A DNA stretch of 64,000 nucleotides from Microlunatus antarcticus (GTDB lineage Bacteria > Actinomycetota > Actinomycetes > Propionibacteriales > Propionibacteriaceae). The DNA lies in the NCBI RefSeq assembly GCF_014193425.1, contig NZ_JACHZG010000001.1, positions 3,472,001 to 3,536,000 on the forward strand. Direction: 5' to 3'. The notes under the pieces are model-generated. The model made no database searches, was not told the DNA's origin, and was given only the letters and a program-made list of their open reading frames with translations. Shown here one piece after another: positions 26,189 through 34,159 of the stretch (within the stretch, counting starts at the first letter, position 1; each line of letters opens with the position of its first letter). A program made the translations under genes and the position numbers.

Positions 26189-26613
26189 CCGCGTCCGGCC
26201 GGTTCCGTCGCCCCCCGCAGGAGCTGCGCGACCACCGCCGGGAGCCGGACGGGGTCGATCGGGTGGCCGACCACCCCGTCGGCCCGCGACCAGGTCGCCA
26301 GCCAGGCGTCGTCCGGCCGGCCGGTGAGGACCAGCAGCGGCGGGCAGCGGCGGATCTCGTCCTTCAGCTGGCGGCACAGGCCCATCCCGCCCGGGACCGC
26401 CTCGCCGTCGAGGATCGCGAGGTCGATGCCGCCGCGGTCCATCGCGGTGAGCACGGCCGGCTGCGTGGCGACCTCCTCCACCCGGACGGGCGGGAGGTCA
26501 CGGGCGACGCGGCGACCCAGGGCCAGCCGCACGTCCTCGCGGGTGCGCCGGTTGGACGAGTAGAGCAGCACGGTCAGGGCGCCGGGGGCGTCTGGTCCGG
26601 GGTGGCTGCTCAT
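26185..26613 (-). CDS. Stand-alone receiver-like (pseudo-receiver) protein
   Basis: This 142-residue protein has the CheY fold with no output domain. The phosphoacceptor-like Asp is kept in LAILDGEAVPG (about residue 69), and the switch Thr in LLVLTGRP. The acidic pair that binds magnesium is lost: the first strand reads VLLYSSNRR where VVDDD is usual. The conserved Lys is His in VVGHPIDP. It is probably phosphate-independent. Its stop overlaps the trpD start, so the two are coupled. AGGAGA supports the ATG at 26613. Confidence 0.8.
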   Translation of the reverse strand: MSSHPGPDAPGALTVLLYSSNRRTREDVRLALGRRVARDLPPVRVEEVATQPAVLTAMDRGGIDLAILDGEAVPGGMGLCRQLKDEIRRCPPLLVLTGRPDDAWLATWSRADGVVGHPIDPVRLPAVVAQLLRGATEPAGRG

Positions 26614-26730
26614 GGCACTGTCTCCTGCGCTCGGTCCGGTGGGTGGGTCCACGCGACCTCGGCGGACCGCGAGCAGCCTAGTGGTCGGCGCCCCGGAGGG
26701 GCTCGCGCCGTGCGGCGCCACGCCCGAGCC

Positions 26731-26766
26731 GTGACCCGTGAGGCATCTGTGGACATAATGACCCCG
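26731..26766 (+). promoter_or_regulatory. Leaderless promoter of ctaE
   Basis: GTGACC (26731-26736), a 17-base spacer and CATAAT (26754-26759) place the start of transcription about seven bases on, at the GTG start codon 26766. No ribosome-binding site precedes that codon, which fits a leaderless mRNA. Confidence 0.6.
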
Positions 26767-27476
26767 TGGCAACACACTCGCACAGCGTCTCCGGGTCGAT
26801 GACCAAGCCCGAGAGCGCGCTCCACCCGATCCCGCAGTCGCGCCTCTACGGACGACCCGGAAGGCCCGACGCCGTGGCGGTGGGCACCATCATCTGGCTG
26901 GCGTCGGAGCTGATGTTCTTCGCCGCCCTCTTCGCGGCGTACTTCACGATCCGCAACGTCACCTCCGCCCAGGCGGCGCAGGCGAACGTCCCCACCCTGT
27001 GGGACACGTCGACCGCGACCCTGAACATCCCGTTCGCCATCGCGAACACGGCGGTGCTGGTGTCGAGCTCCTTCACCTGCCAGATGGGCGTGTTCGCCGC
27101 CGAGCGCGGTCAGGTCGGGCGCACCGGCTCGGTCCTGAACTTCGGGGGCTGGGGTCTGCGCGAGTGGTACTTCCTGACCTTCGGCCTCGGCGCCTTCTTC
27201 ATCGCCGGCCAGACGTTCGAGTACGCGACGCTCATCCACGAGGGCCTGAGCATCTCCGCGAACGTGTACGGCTCGGTCTTCTTCCTGGCCACCGGCTTCC
27301 ACGGCCTGCACGTGACCGGCGGGCTCATCGCCTTCCTGTTCGTGCTCGGCCGCACGTTCCTGGCCCGCACCTTCACGCACGAGCAGGCCGTCACGGCCGT
27401 CGTCGTCTCCTACTACTGGCACTTCGTCGACATCGTGTGGATCGCGCTGTTCGGCGTGATCTACCTGCTCCGCTGA
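26766..27476 (+). CDS. ctaE: Cytochrome c oxidase subunit III
   Basis: This 236-residue membrane subunit stabilises the aa3 oxidase core. It has the five-helix actinobacterial layout, with [20 protein letters not shown] near residue 42, [22 protein letters not shown] and the closing [11 protein letters not shown]. It starts the cluster ctaE-qcrC-qcrA-qcrB, the usual actinobacterial order. The GTG at 26766 fits a leaderless start; an internal ATG 36 bases later is less likely. Confidence 0.96.
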   Translation: MATHSHSVSGSMTKPESALHPIPQSRLYGRPGRPDAVAVGTIIWLASELMFFAALFAAYFTIRNVTSAQAAQANVPTLWDTSTATLNIPFAIANTAVLVSSSFTCQMGVFAAERGQVGRTGSVLNFGGWGLREWYFLTFGLGAFFIAGQTFEYATLIHEGLSISANVYGSVFFLATGFHGLHVTGGLIAFLFVLGRTFLARTFTHEQAVTAVVVSYYWHFVDIVWIALFGVIYLLR

Positions 27477-27574
27477 CCTGCCGGAGCACGAGACTGAAGC
27501 GTCACACCTGACCTCGCATCCGTCGTCGGGCGCACAACTGAATCCTTGACTGAACGACGGAGGGGTAGGACACA

Positions 27575-28390
27575 GTGAGTTTCCTGGCAGCACGACGGCG
27601 GCACCCGGCAGCGCGAGCGCTGCTCCTGCTGCTCGCCCTGTTCGTCATGGGGGCGCTGTCGACCCTGCTGGCCCCCGGGCAGCAGTCGTCGGCCGACACC
27701 GGCACCAGCCAGCAGGTCGCGGAGGGCAAGGCCCTCTTCGCCGTGGGCTGCGGCTCCTGCCACGGCCTGAACGGCGAGGGCCAGGTCACCAGCACCATCC
27801 AGGGCCCGCCCCTGGCCGGTGTGGGCGCCGCCTCCGTCGAGTTCCAGGTCGGCAGCGGCCGGATGCCGATGGCCGCCCCCGCCGCGCAGGCGCCGGTCCA
27901 CCCGGTCCGCTACAGCGAGGCCGAGATCGCCGCGCTCGCCGCGTACGTCGCGACGCTGGGCCCCGGCCCGGCGATCCCCGCGCCGGAGGAGTACAACACC
28001 GCCGGTGTCAGCCAGGAGGACATCGCCCGGGGCGGCGAGCTCTTCCGCACCAACTGCTCGGCCTGCCACAACTTCGAGGGCGCCGGCGGCGCGCTCCCCG
28101 GCGGCAAGTACGCACCGTCGCTGAAGAACTCCAGCAACCTGCACATCTACGAGGCCATGGTCACCGGCCCGCAGCAGATGCCGGTGTTCAACGACGACGT
28201 CCTCCGTCCGGAGGACAAGAAGGCGATCATCGCCTACCTCAACGACCTGCACTCGCGCCCCAACCAGGGCGGGCTCGACCTCGGCGGGCTCGGCCCGGTG
28301 AGCGAGGGCCTGTGGGCCTGGATCATCGGCATCGGCGGACTCATCGCCTTCGCGGTCTGGATCGCGTCCAAGGGAGTCAAGGCAAAGTGA
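27575..28390 (+). CDS. qcrC: Diheme cytochrome c subunit of the cytochrome bcc complex
   Basis: This 271-residue protein passes electrons within the bcc-aa3 supercomplex, replacing soluble cytochrome c. Two haem c motifs are visible: CGSCH (59-63) and CSACH (161-165). An N-terminal hydrophobic helix (about 14-33) and a C-terminal anchor (LWAWIIGIGGLIAFAVWIA) hold it in the membrane, haems outside. The GTG at 27575 has GGAGGGGTAGGA upstream. Its stop overlaps the qcrA start as GTGA. Confidence 0.96.
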   Translation: MSFLAARRRHPAARALLLLLALFVMGALSTLLAPGQQSSADTGTSQQVAEGKALFAVGCGSCHGLNGEGQVTSTIQGPPLAGVGAASVEFQVGSGRMPMAAPAAQAPVHPVRYSEAEIAALAAYVATLGPGPAIPAPEEYNTAGVSQEDIARGGELFRTNCSACHNFEGAGGALPGGKYAPSLKNSSNLHIYEAMVTGPQQMPVFNDDVLRPEDKKAIIAYLNDLHSRPNQGGLDLGGLGPVSEGLWAWIIGIGGLIAFAVWIASKGVKAK

Positions 28391-29484
28391 CAGATCTCGA
28401 GCGCAGCACCTCGGCCGGGGACGGGCACACCGACCTCGACACGACCCACCCGGAGTCGCAGTACCCGGTCGCCGACCCCGGCCACCCGGAGCACCTGCCC
28501 CGACTCACCGACGTCGACGAGAAGGCCGCAGACCGGGCCACCCGTCAGGTCGCGACGATGTTCGGCATCGTCCCCGTCCTGGCCATCGGCTTCGCGGTCG
28601 CGTACTTCGCGGTCCCGGAGACGGCGTACATCGACTTCGGCTTCCTGCACGTCGGGCTGCAGCACTTCCTGCTCGGCACCACCGCGGGTCTCGCGCTGCT
28701 GCTGATCGGCATCGGTGCCGTCCAGTGGGCGCGTCAGCTGATGGACGACCACGAGATGGTCGACTACCGGCACAGTGCCGCCTCAGACGCCGACGACCGC
28801 GAGTACGTCGTCACCGAGCTCCAGAAGGGCACCGAGGAGTCCAAGATCACCCGGCGCAAGGTGCTCGGTCGCAGCCTCGTCGGTGCGCTGGCCGCCCTGG
28901 GGATCCCGCTGATCGTCAGCTTCGCCGACCTCGGCCCCTGGCCGACCAAGAAGCGTCGTGCGGCCACGATCGAGACCACGATCTGGGCCGAGGGCGTGCG
29001 CCTCGTCAACGACGTCACCTACGTCCCGATCAAGGCCTCCGACCTGGAGATCGGGCAGCTGGTCAACGGCCAGCCCGAGAACCTCAAGGAGCTCGAGGGC
29101 ACGGAGTTCCTCCAGGCCAAGTCGAAGTCCTCGATCATCATCGTCCGGATGGACCCCCGGACCATCCAGATCCCGGCCTCGCGCCAGGACTGGCAGGTCG
29201 GCGGGATCCTCTGCTACTCCAAGATCTGCACTCACGTCGGCTGCCCCATCAGCCTCTGGGAGCAGCAGACCCACCACCTGCTCTGCCCTTGCCACCAGTC
29301 GACCTTCGACCTCGGCAACTCGGGGCTGGTGATCTTCGGCCCGGCCGCGCGTGCGCTGCCGCAGCTGCCCATCACCGTGGACGCCGAGGGCTACCTCGTC
29401 GCACGCAGTGGTTTCACCGTCCCGGTCGGCCCGAGCTTCTTCGAGCGTGACTCTCGTAACGACTTCAAGGAAGGGGACAACTGA
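28387..29484 (+). CDS. qcrA: Rieske iron-sulfur subunit of the cytochrome bcc complex
   Basis: This 365-residue subunit carries the Rieske 2Fe-2S cluster; CTHVGC and CPCHQS supply the two Cys and two His ligands. Three hydrophobic helices lie in the N-terminal half (about 58-75, 88-110, 160-180), as in actinobacterial QcrA, rather than the single helix of other bacteria. The GTG at 28387 overlaps the qcrC stop, and the stop overlaps the qcrB ATG (TGATG). A longer start at 28312 is rejected. Confidence 0.96.
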   Translation: MTDLERSTSAGDGHTDLDTTHPESQYPVADPGHPEHLPRLTDVDEKAADRATRQVATMFGIVPVLAIGFAVAYFAVPETAYIDFGFLHVGLQHFLLGTTAGLALLLIGIGAVQWARQLMDDHEMVDYRHSAASDADDREYVVTELQKGTEESKITRRKVLGRSLVGALAALGIPLIVSFADLGPWPTKKRRAATIETTIWAEGVRLVNDVTYVPIKASDLEIGQLVNGQPENLKELEGTEFLQAKSKSSIIIVRMDPRTIQIPASRQDWQVGGILCYSKICTHVGCPISLWEQQTHHLLCPCHQSTFDLGNSGLVIFGPAARALPQLPITVDAEGYLVARSGFTVPVGPSFFERDSRNDFKEGDN

Positions 29485-31271
29485 TGGCTCGTCCAGCAGC
29501 CACAGTTTCCGACGCCCCGGCCGTCCAGGCCGACACCCCGAAGCAGGAGCTGGGGCCGGTCTTCAAGCTGGCCGCAGGTCCCTCCGAGTACCTCGACCAG
29601 CGCCTCGGCCTCGCCAAGCTGAGCCGGCCCTTCATCCGCAAGGTGTTCCCCGACCACTGGTCGTTCCTGCTGGGTGAGGTCGCGCTCTACTCGTTCGTCG
29701 TCCTGCTGCTGACCGGTGTGTTCCTCACGATCTGGTACACGCCGTCCATGGCCGAGGTCGAGTACAACGGCAGCTACCAGCTGCTGCGCGGCCTCTCGAT
29801 GTCGCAGAGCTACGAGTCGACGCTGAACCTGTCGTTCGACATCCGTGGCGGCCTGCTCGTCCGGCAGATCCACCACTGGTCGGCCATGCTGTTCCTGGCC
29901 GCGATGCTGGCGCACAGCCTCCGCGTCTTCTTCACCGGCGCGTTCCGCAAGCCCCGCGAGCTCAACTGGCTCCTCGGCGTCGCGCTGGTCATGCTGGGCC
30001 TCATCGAGGGCTTCGCGGGCTACTCGTTGCCCGACGACCTGCTCTCGGGCACCGGGCTCCGCTTCGTCGACGGCCTCATCCGCTCGATCCCCCTCATCGG
30101 GACCTGGGCCGAGTTCTTCGTCTTCGGTGGCGAGTTCCCCGGCGACCTGATCGTGGCCCGTCTCTACATGGTCCACATCCTGCTGCTGCCGGCGCTGATC
30201 CTGGGCCTGATCGCGGCACACCTCGCGCTCGTGGTCTACCTCAAGCACACGCAGTTCCCCGGCCCGGGTCGCACCGAGGCCAACGTGGTCGGCTACCCGA
30301 TCTTTCCGGTCTACATGGCAAAGGCCGGTGGGTTCTTCTTCATCGTCTTCGGTGTCCTGGTCCTCATGGGCGGGCTCATGCAGATCAACCCGATCTGGTC
30401 GTACGGCCCGTACAACCCGGCCGAGGTCTCGGCGGGCTCGCAGCCCGACTGGTACATGGGCTTCGTCGAGGGCGCGATCCGGATCATGCCGAACTGGGAG
30501 TCGCACATCGGCGGCACGACCTGGTCGTGGAACGTCGCGATCCCGGGTCTCGGCACGATGGGTCTCTTCTTCGGCCTGATGGCGCTCTACCCCTTCATCG
30601 AGGCGTGGGTCACCAAGGACAAGAGCGAGCACCACATCCTCGAGCGTCCCCGCAACAACCCGACCCGCACCGGCTTCGGCGTGGCCGCGATGACGGCGTA
30701 CGCGATGCTCTGGATCGGTGGTGGCAACGACCTCGTCGCGACCCAGTTCCACGTGTCGCTCAACGCGGTGACCTACTTCCTCCGGGTGGCGGTCTTCGTG
30801 ATGCCGGTCATCGCCTTCATGGCGACGAAGCGGATCTGCATCGGGCTCCAGCGCTCCGACGAGGAGCGTCTGCTGCACGGGGCCGAGACGGGCATCATCG
30901 AGCGTGACCCGTCCGGTGCCTACACCGAGCGTCACGCCCCGATCAGCCAGGGCGAGGCCTGGACGCTGACGCAGCACCGCGAGAACGCGGCGCTGATGCC
31001 GGTCGAGTCCGACCCCGACCTGACCGAGGGGCAGCTGCAGCGGGAGAACCTGCGCCGTCGGGCGAGCCGGTTCTACTTCATCGACACGCTGCGCAAGCCG
31101 ACCCGGGCCGAGCTCGAGGCCGCCCAGCACCACGGTGACGGGCACGACGGCCACGAGCTCGAGAGCGGCAACGGGCACAACGGCAACGGGCACGGCGAGC
31201 ACGGGAACGGCAACGGTCACCACTCGATCGAGGCCGGCGCGACGACCTCGGGATCCATCCCGAGCCAGTAG
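29484..31271 (+). CDS. qcrB: Cytochrome b subunit of the cytochrome bcc complex
   Basis: This 595-residue integral membrane subunit holds the two b haems and the quinol sites. Haem-ligand histidines are in IHHWSAMLF and MVHILLLPALI. The extended actinobacterial C-terminus follows the core. The last 50 residues are a His/Gly/Asn-rich tail (HNGNGHGEHGNGNGHH), not part of the usual core. The ATG at 29484 overlaps the qcrA stop. A terminator hairpin follows. Confidence 0.96.
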   Translation: MARPAATVSDAPAVQADTPKQELGPVFKLAAGPSEYLDQRLGLAKLSRPFIRKVFPDHWSFLLGEVALYSFVVLLLTGVFLTIWYTPSMAEVEYNGSYQLLRGLSMSQSYESTLNLSFDIRGGLLVRQIHHWSAMLFLAAMLAHSLRVFFTGAFRKPRELNWLLGVALVMLGLIEGFAGYSLPDDLLSGTGLRFVDGLIRSIPLIGTWAEFFVFGGEFPGDLIVARLYMVHILLLPALILGLIAAHLALVVYLKHTQFPGPGRTEANVVGYPIFPVYMAKAGGFFFIVFGVLVLMGGLMQINPIWSYGPYNPAEVSAGSQPDWYMGFVEGAIRIMPNWESHIGGTTWSWNVAIPGLGTMGLFFGLMALYPFIEAWVTKDKSEHHILERPRNNPTRTGFGVAAMTAYAMLWIGGGNDLVATQFHVSLNAVTYFLRVAVFVMPVIAFMATKRICIGLQRSDEERLLHGAETGIIERDPSGAYTERHAPISQGEAWTLTQHRENAALMPVESDPDLTEGQLQRENLRRRASRFYFIDTLRKPTRAELEAAQHHGDGHDGHELESGNGHNGNGHGEHGNGNGHHSIEAGATTSGSIPSQ

Positions 31272-31289
31272 CGCCCCGGTACGACCTTC

Positions 31290-31324
31290 GACGCCCCGTC
31301 TCCCCTCGTGGGAGGCGGGGCGTC
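31290..31324 (+). terminator. Terminator of the ctaE-qcrCAB cluster
   Basis: Arms 31290-31304 and 31310-31324 (GACGCCCCGTCTCCC and its near complement) pair at 14 of 15 positions with a five-base loop, 19 bp after the qcrB stop. Confidence 0.8.
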
Positions 31325-31442
31325 GGCGTTCCCGGTCCTGTGGGCTTCCTCACCCCTGGTAACGAACGCGGCGGACCAGCCGTTGGCGGACACGGACGAG
31401 GGCACCGCCTGGTGCCCACCACGCCCGGACGAAAGCACGCAC

Positions 31443-32276
31443 ATGAGCACCGACCCGAACGACCGCCCCCAGCCCTCCGCCGACGACGGACCCGACAAGC
31501 GCGAGGCCCCGAAGAGCTCGCTGTCGATCGCCCAGATCGTCGGCGGCGCCCTCGCCGCGATGACCGCCGCCGCGCTGGGCTCCCGGCTCAGCCTCGCCGG
31601 CACCGTCGTCGGTGCCGCGTTCGCGAGCATCATCGCGGCCGTCGCCGGGACCCTCTACACGGCCTCCCTGAGGCGTACGAGCCAGGGCGTCAGCACCGTG
31701 ATCGCCCGGGTCCGGCCGGCCTCCACGGGCGGCACCGCCCGCCAGCCCGGCCAGGCGACCGCCACGACCCCGCCGACCAGCGTCGGCGACACCGGCGTCG
31801 ACGCCACCGACGGGTGGCCGGTCACCACCGACCAGACCCCCGACGGCGCGGACGTCGACCCGGACGCGACCACCACCGCCGGGCGGTCGCGCGTCGGCTG
31901 GAAGCAGGTCGTCGTCGGCGCGCTGCTGATGTTCGTCGTCGCCGCACTGGTGCTGACGGGGATCGAGCTGGCGACCGGGCGCGCCCTCTCCGGCGGGACC
32001 GGCACGACCGTCGGCCAGGTCGCCGAGCCGAGCACCCGGCCCAGCCCGACGCCGACCGCCCGACCCAGTGCGTCGCCGACGCCGAGCGCCGCCCCCAGCT
32101 CCACGGTGAGCGCCGCGCCGAGCGCGACGGCCGCGCCGTCGTCGACGCCGAGCAGCGAGCCGACGGCCGCCCCCACCCCGTCGAGCAGCCCCGTACCGTC
32201 GGACTCCCCCACCCCGGTGGCGTCGTCGACCCCGACCGCCGCCCCGTCCGCGCCCGGCGCGACACCCACCTCCTGA
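31443..32276 (+). CDS. Membrane protein with long Ser/Thr/Pro/Ala tail, unknown
   Basis: I do not recognise this 277-residue protein. It has a glycine-rich hydrophobic stretch near residues 30-65, a second helix near 162-183 (VVVGALLMFVVAALVLTGIEL), and a low-complexity Ser/Thr/Pro/Ala tail of about 80 residues that would lie outside the cell and could be glycosylated. The ATG at 31443 has GACGAAAG upstream. It stands alone between the qcrB terminator and a LacI gene. Confidence 0.72.
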   Translation: MSTDPNDRPQPSADDGPDKREAPKSSLSIAQIVGGALAAMTAAALGSRLSLAGTVVGAAFASIIAAVAGTLYTASLRRTSQGVSTVIARVRPASTGGTARQPGQATATTPPTSVGDTGVDATDGWPVTTDQTPDGADVDPDATTTAGRSRVGWKQVVVGALLMFVVAALVLTGIELATGRALSGGTGTTVGQVAEPSTRPSPTPTARPSASPTPSAAPSSTVSAAPSATAAPSSTPSSEPTAAPTPSSSPVPSDSPTPVASSTPTAAPSAPGATPTS

Positions 32277-32351
32277 ACGGGCGCCACTCCGTTACGATCG
32301 GGCCTTCGAGCCCGAGCGGGCGATGAGGCGGAGACCCATGCGGAGCGGACG

Positions 32352-33362
32352 GTGAGCACGTCTCGGCGCGCCGTGACACGGGACGACGTCGCCCGTCAGG
32401 CCGGGGTCAGCACCGCCGTCGTCAGCTACGTCGTGAACAACGGGCCCAAGCCCGTCGCCCCCCAGACGGCGGCCCGCGTGCGGGACGCGATCGAGCTCCT
32501 CGACTACCGTCCCAACCCGAGCGCCCGGGCCCTGCGCAAGGGTCGGACCGACATCATCGGGCTGGTCCTCGCCGACGCCGACAACCCGTACTACACCGAG
32601 TACGCCTCCGCGATCGGCGCCGAGGCGTACGAGCGGGGCCGGGCGCTCATGATCGCCACCGCCCGGGACGACCTCGAGTCGGAGACCCGCCTGGTCGAGG
32701 ACCTGCTCGGCCGCCAGGTCGACGGCATCATCGCCGCGAGCGTCTCCCACCGGCCGGACGAGACGTTCCGCCGTTCCTTCCGGCTGCCGCCGGTGGTGCT
32801 GCTCGACACGTCGGCCCCGATCCCCGGCTTCGCGAGCGTGGGGCTGGACGGCGCCCAAGGGGCGCGCCTCGCGGTCGAGCACCTCGCCGGCGTGCACGGC
32901 CACCGCCGCATCGGCATCGCCCTCGGCGACGCGGCCCACGACCTGGAGGACCCGCGCGAGATCGGGTGGCGCGAGGCGCTGCGGGCGGCCGGGCTGCCCG
33001 AGGGACCGGTGACGCGCGTGCCGTGGACCCGGGACGGCGGCTACGAGGCCGGCCGGCTGCTCCTCGACTCCCCGGACCCCCCGACCGCCGTGTTCGCCTG
33101 CAGCGACCTGCTCGCCGTCGGCCTGCTCCGCGCGGGGCACGAACGCGGGCTGGCGCTGCCCGGCGACCTGGCCGTGGTCAGCTTCGACGGCACCAAGGAG
33201 GCCGAGTACTCCTGGCCGCCGCTGACCGTCGTGGCCCAGCCCATCGCCGCGATGGCGCGCGAGGCCGTGTCCCTCGCCCTCGACCCGACCCGACCGACCC
33301 CGCACCAGCAGTTCCAGGGGACGTTGGTCGTCCGGCGCTCCTGCGGCTGCCCGGGCGGATGA
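32352..33362 (+). CDS. LacI-family transcriptional regulator
   Basis: This 336-residue repressor has an N-terminal LacI helix-turn-helix (TRDDVARQAGVSTAVVSYVV, about 9-28) with the hinge RPNPSARALRKGRTDIIGLV, then a sugar-binding domain like a periplasmic binding protein. Its ligand is unknown. GGAG precedes the GTG at 32352. The stop overlaps the ATG of the next gene (ATGA). No transport gene is adjacent on its strand, but the sugar ABC genes start 3 kb away. Confidence 0.92.
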   Translation: MSTSRRAVTRDDVARQAGVSTAVVSYVVNNGPKPVAPQTAARVRDAIELLDYRPNPSARALRKGRTDIIGLVLADADNPYYTEYASAIGAEAYERGRALMIATARDDLESETRLVEDLLGRQVDGIIAASVSHRPDETFRRSFRLPPVVLLDTSAPIPGFASVGLDGAQGARLAVEHLAGVHGHRRIGIALGDAAHDLEDPREIGWREALRAAGLPEGPVTRVPWTRDGGYEAGRLLLDSPDPPTAVFACSDLLAVGLLRAGHERGLALPGDLAVVSFDGTKEAEYSWPPLTVVAQPIAAMAREAVSLALDPTRPTPHQQFQGTLVVRRSCGCPGG

Positions 33363-34042
33363 GGCCGGCGACGCGGCGTTCGACCCGATCGGTGGTCGCC
33401 GCGGCCCTGGTCGTGTCGCTGGTGCTCCTGGGGGCGGAGGTCGGCGCGGCGCTCGGCGTCCGTGCGGCGCTCGACCGGCGGGCCTTCGTGAGCGACCTCC
33501 GGCTCGACGCCGCGCTGGAGACCTTTCGTCCGGTGGACCGCTCGGGCCTGGCCTCGCCGGCCGACCCGGCGGGCTTCGGTCCCGACCGCAGCCCGCGGAC
33601 GGACCCGGCGGCCTGCGCCCCGCTGACGGTCCTGACCTCGACCCCGCCGCTCGACGGACGTTCCTGGACGGGGATCAACGGCCGCCCCGCCCAGCCGGTG
33701 ACGCTCCTCGTCGTGCGCTTCGCCGACGCGGACGCCGCCCGGGCCGAGCTCGACCGCAAGCGGGTGGCGATGCTCCGGTGCACGCGCGTGGCGGTCACCT
33801 TTCCCCCGTACGACCGGCCGCCGACCGCGTACGAGGTGACCGGGCGGCACTGGCTCTCCAGCGCCGCGGGGTCCGTCGTCCGGTGGAGCCTGGTCGACGG
33901 CGACCGGCGCTTCGACTTCTACGTGCAGCGCTACGCCAACACGCTGACGTGGACCTACGCCGACGACGTCAGCACCCCCCCGGTCCGCGAGCAGGTCGCC
34001 CGCAGCCTCGTCGTCCGGCTCCGCGACCTCGAGCACCAGTAG
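33359..34042 (+). CDS. Membrane-anchored or secreted protein, unknown
   Basis: This 227-residue protein has an N-terminal hydrophobic segment (about 11-35) that is either a signal peptide or anchor. The exterior part has two cysteines, in ACAPLTVLTS and MLRCTRVAVTF, that could form a disulfide; the layout is somewhat like extracellular sensor domains of mycobacterial PknH, but I do not claim homology. The ATG overlaps the stop of the LacI gene, which is an unusual coupling. A terminator follows. Confidence 0.72.
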   Translation: MRPATRRSTRSVVAAALVVSLVLLGAEVGAALGVRAALDRRAFVSDLRLDAALETFRPVDRSGLASPADPAGFGPDRSPRTDPAACAPLTVLTSTPPLDGRSWTGINGRPAQPVTLLVVRFADADAARAELDRKRVAMLRCTRVAVTFPPYDRPPTAYEVTGRHWLSSAAGSVVRWSLVDGDRRFDFYVQRYANTLTWTYADDVSTPPVREQVARSLVVRLRDLEHQ

Positions 34043-34088
34043 GACATCGAGCCCGACCAGCAGCAGCGGAGCGACGACCAGGACGAAA

Positions 34089-34123
34089 GAGGGGCGCCGC
34101 CGGACAGACCGGCGACGCCCCTC
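34089..34123. terminator. Terminator between convergent genes
   Basis: Arms 34089-34103 (GAGGGGCGCCGCCGG) and 34109-34123 pair at 14 of 15 positions with a five-base loop, between the stop at 34042 and the solute-binding protein gene's stop at 34160. Confidence 0.78.
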
Positions 34124-34159
34124 GGACGGTGATCGGCGCGCTGCGCGCCGGTCAGGTGA

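Noticed and set aside
27552-27575. Possible promoter TTGACT / TAGGAC before qcrC
   Set aside because: Spacing is short and the region is also the ribosome-binding site; qcrC can be read through from ctaE.
29645-29890. CCACTGGTCG near-matches to the TGACCACTGGTCA palindrome
   Set aside because: Inside the qcrB coding sequence, imperfect and without dyad; chance codon matches.
29391-31223. 610-codon minus-strand frame opposite qcrB
   Set aside because: Shadow of a well-identified gene.
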